Source: Pleurodeles waltl (Eukaryota > Chordata > Amphibia > Caudata > Salamandridae). From it: DNA of 64,000 nucleotides. How positions within the stretch are numbered: the first letter of the stretch is position 1; every line of letters starts with the position of its first letter. The translations under genes were made by a program, and so were the position numbers. Where the stretch lies: NCBI RefSeq assembly GCF_031143425.1, contig NC_090442.1, positions 421,121,776 to 421,185,775 of the forward strand, in the 5' to 3' direction. Under the pieces are notes generated by a model that had not been told where the DNA came from, did no database searches, and was given only the letters and a program-made list of their open reading frames with translations. Shown one piece after another: positions 24,030-35,249 of the stretch.

Positions 24030-24620
24030 TAACGGGTTTTTGATATTAATTTCTAAAACAAAAGTGCCAGCGTGCTTCTCCTTGTACCGTTACCTCAAAT
24101 AAAACGCATTTGTTAATTTAAATTAATCGCTCTGAATATCAGTGTTGCAAAAACCTCTCTCTGTCCCCTTCTTAATTATTGTTGGGTTCAGTTAATTATG
24201 ACATATTTACTGAAATAATGACTCTGAACACAGCACAGTGTTCTTCGCTGAAATAAACGGGACAATTATGTGCAAATGAATGAAAATAAATTGTTTTCTA
24301 TCTCAAGCTTCACTAGTTCTCTATTCCATTTGCTCTGCCAAGATTAGAAACCTCTGTAGTTAGGTCCAGAGAGCAGCTTGGCAGACTAAGAAGGTGCAAC
24401 AAAGCTCCACGTTAACTCTTACCTTAGTTCTCGCTAATCCTCGCGTTAGTTCCCTGTTTGCAACAACGAACTTCCTCAGCTCAGGTATGCAATATTAGGT
24501 CAATTAAAAACTAATGGTTTCAAAAAATGGTGCCTTCGAGTTGTGTGTCCTAATTATGCACAGAAAATGTATTATTTGATAATGCTACACTTTCTAGATT
24601 TTGAGACGTGAGGAGGCACT
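24030..24620. promoter_or_regulatory. Candidate conserved enhancer-like block
   Basis: The block is repeat-free and packed with homeobox-type words (TTAATTAT, TTAATTATG, AAATTAATCG), a POU/octamer-like 'tgtgcaaatgaatg' near 24270, and an intact-looking stretch to about 24480 without microsatellite noise. It lacks open frames. The texture is that of deeply conserved non-coding elements near developmental regulators. This is inference and the target gene is unknown. Confidence 0.35.
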
Positions 24621-25479
24621 CTGCACCTCTTTATACAATGTCTTAGGGTACTAGAGAGCATATGGGACCACTGTACAAACGTTATATTTTGGTTTTGGTG
24701 CACACTTGCTTGATCATCCCCTCCCCATAGAACTTCATGCTAACATGAGGGAGGTAAGACACATTTTGAATCTGGGCCTCAGGAAGAGGTTGCGTCATCC
24801 AAGCAAAGTATCAAACCAGAGACCAAAGTCAAAATTCACATGGTAAATGGTGCCAGAATTGCCAGGATTGATCCAACACCCCCAAACATCCCTGACTTAA
24901 CCAATAAAGAAATTTCATTGTAAAAGACCAGCGTCAAAACGTGTAAAAAATGACAAAAGGATAATAAGTTACAAAGAAACTCTGAGAAATTCGTCTTCTT
25001 GTGTATATATTTTGTGTCACTGCTCATTCCTTTCGGTGTGAAACTGCACACTGCATCTCATGGTTTAGTGATACTTTGATATGCAAAGCTGAAATTGTGT
25101 ATTTATTTAAAGATGCAGAAAAAGTATCTTCACAAACATAAACTTGAAACGAAATCCAACAAACCTGTTAAGAACAGCAGAAGCACGCTATATATAAGCC
25201 CATCATTACATGCTAACCTTGCTATTGTCACGTAGACCAGGGTTGCGTGTATTATGTGCATGCTGACACGAGCGGGTTTATTGCATGACCCTAGGTGGAA
25301 GGGAGGCGCCCTGTGTCTGGAGCACTGACACACAGACTCTGTCTAAATTCAATTGATGTAAATTAGCAATTACTACTTGTGGCATTTGTTTACCGTTCAG
25401 GCACTTCACCAGAAGGTTAGTTCCTATATGGGTAGGTTTCATTATTTGCCTCGAAAAGTATATATGGCAAATCATTTCA
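24621..25479. other. Unannotated sequence
   Basis: No gene or repeat was recognised. It lies between two enhancer-like blocks and may itself be partly regulatory. Confidence 0.35.
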
Positions 25480-25700
25480 GAATGGTTTATGTTCTTAAAC
25501 GTGTAAAATGCATTTGCACATAGTAACTGAATTTGATTAATAATGCCGTGAGCGCTGGGTGGGTTGTCAGCAAACCCTGACAGTACAAGGATTAATGAAA
25601 CTTTCGTTGATTGGAATCGATTATTTAAATTAAAATTGAAGGTCAGTGATTTTGATAGATGACTCCTTACACCACGTGTTTGATTCAGTGCATAGGCATA
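25480..25700. promoter_or_regulatory. Candidate regulatory block with ONECUT-like site
   Basis: The stretch contains 'aatcgattattt' (ONECUT/HNF6-like ATCGAT near 25617), TTAATGAAA, an E-box CACGTG near 25674 and AT-rich homeobox-like words. It has no repeat signatures or coding frame. The regulatory role is inferred. Confidence 0.3.
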
Positions 25701-28700
25701 GGTTTTCTATTACATGAATAAATCACATTCATTGGCGAGCAGTCCACCTCAAGCGTATGAATTTGTGTTTGGGAAAGCAAGCCACTTAATGGGTTCCTAT
25801 TTTTCCTATACTTGCAATATGTGATCCCATAAAACACCAACTCGCTGAAGTCTTTCTGCTTCTCCCTGCATAATATAAAACATCCGACCCTCAGGCAATA
25901 CCCATAATTAAAGGCCCTCGCCATCATTTAGACCTGGCCTGCATTTTGGAAAATAAGTCAGAGAGAGGGCTTGTAATGAACAGTAGTGATTCCAGCAGTG
26001 GACTATAATGCTTTAATGCACTACACTCCAAGGAATGATCTATTGACTTGAAGTAGGGAAGTATGTGCTAGAGAGGGGATGAAAGAGAGTTGCTTATACA
26101 ACAAACAATGCTTACTTCATTGATTTTATGTCACTCTCAACTAACTGATGGCATCAGATTGATGAGATGATATTTGCTCATGGAAGCAGGAAATGTCTGA
26201 GCAGGTACTTGGATTTCAAACACAGCACCCAATACTGAATGCGCTAGTCCGCTCATGGCAGAGGCCTTCTGCAGTTGACTGCATTAGTACCTGCTGAGGA
26301 TTTTCCTCTAGGAGGGATTGGCATTGTCAGAAAGCTGACCTTCCTCACAGTTTTAAGCTTCTGATTAGAAAGGTTCTCAAAGATCACAGCTTTCTCCAGA
26401 CATAATCAAACCCATCACTACTAGCTATCTCTTTAAGATAGGGAACATCTAAAAAATGCAAATAAATGTCATCATGATAGTTTCTAACATGATGGTTAGA
26501 GATGGGCGATCGTAACTAGTCATGCTTCTCGCATCTAAATAATGACTTTGCAAAATAATACTGCATAGTGCACGCACTGGAATACTCAGTCTTGTATTAT
26601 ACATTCACTGTAGCACTAGGAACATGGAAGGAGTGGTGGTTGCACCACATATTTCTTTAATTTCATCTTTATCCTGACAGGGTATTTGAAGGCAGTGGAA
26701 TTTCAACCACAATATACAAATCAACTAAAAGCAAGGACATGTTTGACTAATTGCTTTGTCCCTCACATTCTCCATTTGTCAATTGATAATTTAGTCTACA
26801 GATTTTCTTCTGGTGCAATCCTCTCAATGACCCTTTTTAATATTCAAGGCTTGAAGCATCCAATTTCCAATTGGCACTACCGAACCATGTGATGATGTCT
26901 GTGAGAACTGCAAAAAAAGACAGTGTAGTTGGCATAACTGAAACTAAACAGATCTAATCAGCTCTTAGAGGGTCATTTAATTTTGGCACAGCGGGGAACC
27001 ACCCTAAATCAGAGGTTCTCTCCATCCATAAAATCAGTGGTTCCCCAACCCCAGTTAGTGGTGCAGAAAGCACCAGGTTTGCACTGACGGAGCCTCAGAT
27101 GACTCTGACCATTCAAAACTTTGTTCTGGAACCACGCCCACCTCTGGAGCACGGGCTCATAGTGACAGTCAAGTCTTCGGATTAAGGACCAGACACACAA
27201 AATAAAAACTCTGTGCATAAGGGCCATTAGTTTGTGGTTTTCCAGCAACAAACCCGCTCCACTAAAGCCCAAAGCCTTCATGTCAGTCATCACAGTGGTG
27301 TGGCAGGTGCAACTCTATAAACTGCGGGAGGTTCTCCTCCACTGTGGAAGTGGAAGCCATAGAACTGACATACCTGGCAGGCGGGATAGCCACCAGTCAA
27401 ATCCATGATCTAGCCCTTAATATCACTGTTCAAACTCATGGGAACAGAGCCAAGATTTCCAAGAGTCTATGATGGGCTTCTGATTGACCTTCCATGTCCC
27501 TTTTTCAATATGTCTGGCTCCTCATTACACTGAGGGGTGGCTGAACCAGATACTACTACAGCAGGTAGACGACAGGTTGAGAGACCAACACAGGAGTGAT
27601 GAAGAAGCAGTGATAGGTAGGGCAGGAGAAAGGAGTGGATGGAGGCATTGGGGGCACCCACTACAAGCACATGACATTCCCCAACACCAGCACTGAGGTA
27701 CAGGAAGGAGCAGGTTGCAGCTCATGCACGAGAAGGACAGTAACAACCTACGTCTCCTCTTAGAGGGTGGCAGGCTAAAGAGGATACGTCTAGATTCAAG
27801 GAATCTGCAAAGCACTACTGTGTGTCTGCAGTGCACACTGTGCTGTGGAGACAAAGCAGGTAGTTTTAGCAATGTATCATTTCTTTTAGTGTATATTTCC
27901 TTAACTTAAACAAAAAAAGAAAGACCTTTGATTGTTCTCAAACCCAAATATATGATGTAAGGAGATCTTACCTTTATACTGACACTAGGCTTATGTAAAA
28001 TGGCAACCAACATGCTTATACCTAACAGGTGTCCTTTGAATAGAGCTGGTAAAGCCCCACCCCCACCTCCCTTTGATGTGTGATACAAGCTTAGCCAACC
28101 ACCCAGATATTGAGTCTACAGTAAAGCTGGCAAACTAATCATGCAACGAGTAGGGTGCCACATATTGCATTTCAAAGTTACAGACCAACAGTGGTAAACA
28201 TGCTAGAATGAGCTCCATTGTTTGCCTCCTCTATGTAGGTGCAGCTAATCCTTTTAAAGACAGCTGTAGCAAATTTGCCTTTTCTGCATGGCCAACCCTG
28301 ATTTCTTACCTGTTTCTGGACCCTATCTTTGCTGGCATTAGGCATGCTAAGCAGGAGTAATTTGTTAGTTCTACTCCTCTAAAATATATGCTATATCACC
28401 CAGCAACTTGCCATAGGGGCTCTGAGTAATTTTACAATAAGCCAAAGAGGAAATGTTAGAAAAGGGAATGGGGTGACTGAAGGAAATGTGTTAGGTTATG
28501 GTGGTAGAATTCTTCAAATCCCTGATTAGTGCACAGGATAGTTCTGTCCCCTCCACCACCATCTCACCAGAACATTCATGATCCTGGGAACAGTTCATTT
28601 GACTTCTGACTCCTGAGTTCTGCTGGAAGAAGAGGATTCACACAAGGAGTATGAATCCACCTTTCACCCAGGGACTGGAACTGCTCTCCCAGGGTCAGGT

Positions 28701-29568
28701 GGCTCCCCTCCTTTTTACATGCTTCAGGAACACAAAAAGCTAACGTTTCCTCATACGCGGATGGCCCATTTGACTAAAGAGAACTGGAGCCTGCAGGTGA
28801 GCTGGATGGAGAGAGACACAGAGCCCAGAAGCCTGCCCTCAGGAACTAGGAGTTTGAGGACTGACCAGACAAGGCTTTCCCAGCAGCTGAAGACAAAGCC
28901 TGAGGGTAACCCCTTTGACCAGGAAAACTCACTTAGTGTCTGCTACATCAGCGCCATTGCTGTTGGCCTGAAAATGCATCTGGGCCCTGGTCTACCTCAA
29001 ACTGTTGTTTTTCAAATGTTGATTATACTGGTGTCTTTTTGCTCAGGAAATTTATTTTTCTCTATTTTTCATAAGTCGGTTTGGGAGTTTTATTGTTTTA
29101 TGTTCTTTGCTTTCAGCCAGTGGTAGTGCTTAAACTTAGTACACACTTATCTAGGGATGGCTGCTTCATGTTCCATAGCTACCAGGGTGTGAGTAGAAAT
29201 ACTCTCAGAACTGTAATTTGGCCTAACCAGAGTGGGTTGATTGAGTTGCCATGGGTGCCTCGCATTCCAGATTAATATCCCCATTTCTGACCACAGCATA
29301 TTGATGATGAACTAATTTAGCTGGCTCAGCATTGATGCTGGACACCCACACCCTAATCCATAAGTCTGAAACCTGTTTTAACAAATTTTATTAGTGGTGC
29401 AAACAAATGAACTGTACATCACAGACCACAACACGCACCTTCACAAAAAAATAGCAAGTCTCGCACAGTTTAAACACTGCCCAGCTGACATCCAACTGCT
29501 GCTGCAATTTGAACGGTGCATAGAATTGCATTAGAATGCACTCGACTGAAGAAATATATTTAAGTGGT
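25701..29568. other. Unannotated sequence, possible old repeats
   Basis: I find no credible exon in 3.9 kb. The part at 28500-29280 has an LTR-like feel ('aactggagcctgcaggtgag', 'aactaggagtttgaggactg'), but I found no TG...CA ends with a duplication. Frames at 27484-27696 and 28719-29126 carry no recognisable domains. Confidence 0.4.
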
Positions 29569-29571
29569 TTA

Positions 29572-30495
29572 GGCCCATATTTATACTTTTTGACGCAAAA
29601 CTGCACTAATGCAGTTTTGCGTCAAAAAAATTAGCGCCGGCTAACGCCATTCTGAAGCGCCATGCGGGCGCCGTATTTAAGCAATGACGTTAGCCGGCGT
29701 TAGCCGCCGGCGCTGCCTGGTGTGCGTTGAAAAAAACGACGTACACCAGGCAGCACCGGCGTAGGGGGATATGGAGCTTGGGCGTGAAAAAATGGGGCAA
29801 GTCAGGCTGAGGCAAATTTTGCGCCTCAACCCGATTTGCGCCATTTTTTTCCACTCCCAACCCCCATTGAAATGACTCCTGTCTTAGCAAAGACAGGAGT
29901 CATGCCCCCTTGCCCAATGGCCATGCCCAGGGGACTTCTGTCCCCTGGGCATGTCCATTGGGCATAGTGGCATGTAGGGGGGCACAAATCAGGCCCCCCT
30001 ATGCCACAAAAAAAAACAAAAAAAAAATACTTACCAGAACTTACCTTATTGTCCCTGGGATGGGTCCCTCCAGCCTTGGGTGTCCTCCTGGGGTGGGCAA
30101 GGGTGACAGGGGGTGTCCCTGGGGGCATGGGAGGGCACCTCTGGGCTCCTTCCGAGCCCACAGGTCCCTTAACACCTGCCTTTTGCAGGCGCTAAAAAAC
30201 GTCGCAAAAGCGGCCGTACGTAATTTTTTTTGACCCGCCCACTCCCGGGCGTGAATTTTGCCCGGGAGTGTAAATACGGCGCACATGCCGCGGAGTCACT
30301 TTTTTAGACGGGAACGCCTACCTTGCATATAATTAACGCAAAGTAGGTGTCCACGCTAAAAAAGGACGCAAACTCCATGGACTTTGGTGCTAGACGCGTC
30401 TAACGCCAAAGTATAAATATGGAGTTACTTTTGCGTCGGAATTGCGTCAAAAAAAATGACGCAATTCCGGCGCAAACGGAGTATAAATATGCCCC
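29572..30495. mobile_element. 924-bp foldback element with TTA target duplication
   Basis: The left end GGCCCATATTTATACT and right end AGTATAAATATGCCCC are inverted copies, and TTA flanks both sides (29569-29571 and 30496-30498). A 3-bp TTA/TAA duplication is typical of PIF/Harbinger transposons. The inside is a chain of hairpins: 29587-29605/29610-29628 (19 bp, perfect), 29872-29885/29890-29903 (14 bp, perfect), 29913-29935/29940-29962 (22 of 23), 30241-30250/30260-30269 (10 bp) and 30433-30449/30457-30473 (16 of 17). No transposase is present, so it must move in trans. Frames of up to 111 codons here are shadows. Confidence 0.85.
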
Positions 30496-30876
30496 TTAAT
30501 ATGACATTATTCACTTTTTGGAGACAGTGGCCAATGTTGGTGCTGCGGAAGGAATGTCAACATGTTCATCAGCCAAATGCATTTACTAAACCTCAAAATG
30601 AATGGTGTGTACTCTGTACATCCTGCCAGAAAACATAATTATGAGCTTTGCACAGGTCAAAATATGGTACACTGACATCAAAATGCTGGACCACTGTGAC
30701 CTTTACTTTAGAATGCATTACATGGAAGGAATCACCCTCACTCTATAGTCATGGTGGGAGTGAGGGTGACTGAAGAGGTATAGGAGGAAAGTGCACCTTG
30801 TATGAGTACATCGGCCTAGCAGGCACACAGTAGCCAACAACTTATAAAATGTGTATGCTGCCAACCACCATACCAA

Positions 30877-31087
30877 GGGCCCGATTTGCAAAGGTAAACT
30901 TAGACCTGAAGTCTAGGTTTTGACCTGAAGTCCGAGTTTAGAATTCAGGTCTAAACTTAGACTTCAGCTCTAACTTAGACTGCAGGTCTAAAGTTAGACT
31001 TTAAGTCTAAATAGACTTCAGATCCAACTTAGACTTTAGCTCTAAACCTAGACTTTAGGTTTAAGTTGACCTTTGTGAATGGGGCCC
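30877..31087. mobile_element. Small inverted-repeat element with internal AGTCTA palindromes
   Basis: The left end GGGCCCGATTTGCAAAGG and the right end (minus strand GGGCCCCATTCACAAAGG) match well. The interior repeats 'cttagacttcag', 'gtctaa' and 'ttagacct' in both orientations, so the whole 211 bp can fold on itself. CAA lies directly outside both ends (30874-30876 and 31088-31090), a possible 3-bp target duplication. Confidence 0.75.
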
Positions 31088-31090
31088 CAA

Positions 31091-31435
31091 GTATTTACAG
31101 AAGCCATGAACTACCAGTTGGAACAAGGGTGTTTTGCCAATTACTTCCTGTATGATTAAACGTCATAGTCAAGCAAACATCCTGCATTTTTTTATCACCG
31201 ATCTAGGCGTTAATAGTGCTGGTGAAGGACGGGAAGCAATTTAATAAAAAACTAGCCAAAATTTGTGATTAGCAATGAGATTGTAATCTGCCACTGTACT
31301 GTGGCCAGCACTGGTACACAACTGTTTTTTATTTTATTTGATATGTTGGATTGGAAGTGTCAACCTTTAAGTATAAATCTGAATTGAGTTCAGGTCTTTT
31401 CAAGCTTGCAGAAACACTTATTGCTTGTGTTCAGT

Positions 31436-31479
<44 letters not shown>

Positions 31480-32149
31480 GGCTGACGTTTGGATATACCA
31501 TTAACTGTTCGCATCAGTTGTCAATGTCCTTTAAGGCTTTTAAGGTTGAAGGTTTAAAGGGTGTTATGTGAGTGAGGAAGAATGAATTTGGTGGGAACGA
31601 TAATTATTTAAGTGTGTCTGTGGCAAACTCTCAAAGGTTTATACACGACCTATACATCCATCAAATCCATATTTCCATGAAAACACACTATTCCCATTCT
31701 AATGAGGAACAAATCAAAATATCCAATCAAAATCGAAATGCTGCAGTCAGGCAAGACCCAAATATGAAATCATGCCCCAAAAATATGCAACAGCCTCAGT
31801 AAGAGGGCAGGAGTCTTCACCTCACTGCTCTCATTTCACTAGTTGTTTAAATGATTGCTTCAAATCAGCTCTGCTGAGGTGCAACAATGACTACATTGTC
31901 AGTTGTCACACAAAGTGGAATCGTACCTGTCAATTGGTGTCAATGTAAAATGTGTTTCAAATGTTGATGGATGATTTTTTAAGTCCATGATGCACCTGAC
32001 CGGGTTTGTAATTTAAAAACATAGATTCACCAAGATGAAAGAAAATGCAGGTTCACCTCAAAGTGCTGTCAGCCAATGACATGGATAAACTTGGATCTTT
32101 TTAGACTTCATTAAAAACTGACAGCCTACCCTTTACCTCTAAGCTAATT
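31091..32149. other. Unannotated sequence with a TA microsatellite
   Basis: Apart from the TA repeat annotated separately, no gene or transposon edge was recognised. The 76-codon frame at 31572-31802 has no domain content. Confidence 0.4.
31439..31477. repeat. (TA)n microsatellite
   Basis: Nineteen uninterrupted TA units. This is likely to be length-polymorphic and a cause of sequencing error. Confidence 0.97.
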
Positions 32150-32509
32150 CAATAAAAAGCATGTCTGCCTTTATAAACAGCAGAAGTGTCCATACTTCAG
32201 GTCCAACATTGCATCTGGAAGAAGGCTCACCTTTTCCTATAACATGCACCAAATCACTAGACTTTTGTACTGATTCTGCACTGTCTGAAAAAAACCCACA
32301 ACTAAATACTTTCAGTTCAGCCTATTCTGAAAATTCAATGATTTCCTTGCTTCCAACAACTTTTGACCCATAGTACAGACATTATCTTAATTCCACCTTG
32401 ACACCAATATAGACTGAATTTTAAACAGCAGCCTGTCTGATGTCCAGATTAAGGAGAATTAAAGCATATCACCCCTTCATTAAGGCAATTGCCTCGCCTT
32501 CCCTGCCCG

Positions 32510-33174
32510 CAGTGGCGGCTGGCAGTTTTAGGAGGGAGGGGGGCAGGTGGGAAGCACATCAAACTTTCACCCACGCACGCATGCGCATCCATTAACAACA
32601 CTTATCAACATTCAAGCATGCATGGACGCACCAAACATTCATTTAAAAAGATCATACACACACACACACACTTACCTGTTCCAGGAGGGTTGGGACTTCT
32701 GCCTTCCCTCACTGGCTGACCTTAGGTAAAGGGAAGGGAAGGCAGCAGTCCCAACTGCAGTCCCAACTTCGTCACAGAGTGGGATGGGGTCAGTGAGACT
32801 GCTGACCCCCAAACCACTCTGGTACATGGTGTCACTGATTGACACTTTCCCTGGGCGCTTCAGGGCTTAAACCTAAAGTGCCTAGGTTGAAGTCAATGGG
32901 TGACGCTTCCCTCGTCACCTGGGCGAGGGCCTCGAGGCACCTTTGCTGAGCTGAGGAGATCACGCCCACTGGAGCTGTGACCTCTTCAGCCCAGCAAAGT
33001 TCAGCTCAGGTAGCCAGGAGTCTGCGCAAATCGCGCATGTCTGCTCCTGGCTGCCTGACCTGAACATGAAGAGTGTCTGTCAGGCTGACCTTTGTTCAGC
33101 CTGACCGGCACTCTTCATGAGGGGCAAAAGGTGGGGGGTGTGGCCCATCTGCCCTAAAGGACAGGCCGCGCCTG
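32510..33174. mobile_element. 665-bp hAT-like non-autonomous element
   Basis: The left end CAGTGGCGGCTGG and right end (minus strand CAGGCGCGGCCTG) form imperfect terminal inverted repeats of the hAT kind. The flanking 8-mers CCTGCCCG (32502-32509) and CATGCCCA (33175-33182) agree at 6 of 8 positions, a decayed target duplication. The inside has a splice-acceptor-like 'cttacctg' and complementary blocks such as 'cctgaacatgaagagtg' against 'cactcttcatg'. No transposase is encoded. It sits within the L1-like relic. Confidence 0.65.
32655..32671. repeat. (CA)n microsatellite
   Basis: Eight CA units inside the hAT-like element. Confidence 0.85.
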
Positions 33175-33398
33175 CATGCCCAACTCAATCAACAAAAAAC
33201 AGTCTTATTCATTTAAGTATGTCTGCACCAAACCCCATTTTATGCAGAGACTGCAAAGAGGTATTCACAGTCTAAAGAGTCGAAGGCTTTTTCCATGTGA
33301 GCTGACCAGGCTGCCAAGATACCATCATCAGACGTAGATGTGGCCATAACCTGAAAAAGCCTCCAACCATTCTGTGCAGTACTTCTTCAAGGCATAAC

Positions 33399-33586
33399 CA
33401 GTGCTTTAAATGGGCCGGTACTCTCCGGTACTGAGTACCGGCACTTTTTTATTTTGAGAGGGAGAATACCGGCACATCTCAAGAAAAACGTCATACTTTT
33501 AATTGGAGAGTACCGGCACTTCTCAGAAACAAGCAGGTACTCTGGAACAGAGTACCTGCACTTCTATTTTTCCATTTAAAGCACTG
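33399..33586. mobile_element. 188-bp hAT MITE with perfect 8-bp target duplication
   Basis: The ends are CAGTGCTTTAAATGG and its exact inverse CCATTTAAAGCACTG (15 bp, perfect). The flanking sequence GGCATAAC is present at 33391-33398 and again at 33587-33594. An 8-bp duplication together with CAGTG ends identifies a hAT-superfamily insertion. The interior repeats 'taccggcac' and 'gagtac' words. It interrupts the L1-like LINE, and removing one duplication restores continuity there. Confidence 0.93.
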
Positions 33587-34621
33587 GGCATAACTAGAGA
33601 CTGCTCTGGGTGAACCACATCCTTCAGCACTGGTAGCAAATTATTGCCAATACCTCACTTACGATTTTGAGTTAGGAGTGGGGGGAAGGCGATTGGAGTC
33701 CAACTTCAAAGAGTTAAGCTTTTGCTTCAGAAGGGGTACTAGTAACACCTCGCTCATTGTAGGGGAAGATTCCTCTCACCGGGCTCAAGGTACATTGCAG
33801 AAAGCCACAGGGCCAATAAACCGCCAAGTGCAGTATCCAATTCTGTATGGTATCCATGTATCCAGGAGTTTTGCCTTCATAACTTCAAGACTCAACTTGC
33901 TTCTTTGTTAGCTTAGCAAGGCAATCTAATCTCAACACTGCTGCAACTCAGAGCAATGCAGGGTTCTGAGTCGCATACAGTTCCTGATAATATTTGTACA
34001 TAATCTGCTTACCATCTCACCCATAAGGTACGGTAGAGCTATAATCAGATGATGGAGAGACTCATAGCAAAGCACCCACACCAATAAAATGTCTGTTTTA
34101 TCTGCATCACTGCACTGTTGGGGTGTGAAATTCCCAATGTCGTGCAAGCAGGGGCATTCTATGGTGTGATTATATATCCTTTTATTGTGAAGCAGAGGCA
34201 GCCTCATCCTTTATGCTGTTGCTTCCGTAATTTCCAATTGCCTAATTTCTCCCTCCAATTTAAGGGTACCTCTCTGCAGTGTTGTTCTCACCCCATAAGA
34301 CGTCTGCATGGATAGCCCCCACAAACAGACTTTGAAAGCCTCACATTCCATCCTAGTGGCACTAGCCATACCCGTGCTTTCAGATGAAAACTGGTTGGTA
34401 TGATCTACGATCACTGTTCTCAAAGGGGCATCAAGGACGGCTATGTTGGAGTGACATCAATGCACTCTTAATACAATGGACAAGATATCCACTACTTTTT
34501 GGCAAATGTCCTGTATTTGCTTGACTTTAAATAATGCCAAAGTCTACTGTAGCTTTACAAACTCAAGGGAGTCGAGGCACAGACACATATCTTCCTGATC
34601 ATTTGAACTGCTCCTCTAGAC

Positions 34622-34830
34622 CAGGACTCCAACAGGCGGATCGCAGGCGACTGGTAACTAGTAGGCTACCTCTGACTAGCTGGGACATGCTGATTGCCCT
34701 TTAGCTGGTGAGAGAGCAGACAGCTGGCCACTGGCCTAGGCAGCACTTGCCACCCTGGGTACCTGATTCTGAGTCCTGGAAGTTGGCAGTGTAGGACCAG
34801 GCAGCCCACTGTCCTCCTCGTTTGTTCTTT
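34622..34830. mobile_element. hAT-like terminus fragment
   Basis: 'caggactccaacaggcggat' resembles the CAGGGGTCTCCAAC ends of widespread vertebrate hAT elements, and 'gcaggcgactggtaactag' follows in keeping. The right end is not defined; the boundary given is approximate. A CT-rich tract follows at 34830-34870. Confidence 0.4.
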
Positions 34831-35249
34831 CTTTCTCCTTTCTTCCTCTCCTTACCTCTCTGAATTTCTCTTTCATGTATTCTTTTTATTTCCCCCGTCA
34901 TTCCATCATCAAAAACGGGCACTGCACAATTCAAACACCCGAATGCGTTTATCTCTATATTACATTTCAATCTAAAATTCGACCTTGGAGGAATGGGGGG
35001 AGAAAAGGAAGAGAGGAAAGCCGGGGGTCAGTATTCTAAATCATTGTCAGTCTGAAGGAGGGCGACGCCTCTCATTACTGGCCGGTGAGTAGGCCTGAAC
35101 ATGAAGGGGCCCTTCTCTTAACACTCCCAGCTCTGGGTATAAGAACCGCAGAATGGGGCCAATGATACATTGCTGGAATCAAAAATGAAAGTTCCTCCTT
35201 TTTTACACTGGTGTGTGTGAAGTAGCATTCATACAACAGTAATTGTTTG

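Larger units (their letters stand above)
32150..34450 (-). mobile_element. Decayed L1-like LINE ORF2 fragment, broken by two insertions
   Basis: Read on the minus strand in shifting frames, pieces of an L1/Tx1-type ORF2 appear in the expected order. 'MECEAFKVCLWGL' and 'LEGEIRQLE' (about 34211-34423) are the L1 linker before the reverse transcriptase. An 'LLTQNRK...VHPEQS' block (about 33615-33680) is the RPISLLN...HPDQ segment. 'MEKAFDSLDCEYLF' (about 33252-33299) is RT motif A with its aspartate region. Left of the 32510-33174 insertion, weak similarity continues ('EIIEFSE'). Stops and frameshifts abound, so it is dead. Two hAT-like elements landed inside it. Confidence 0.7.
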
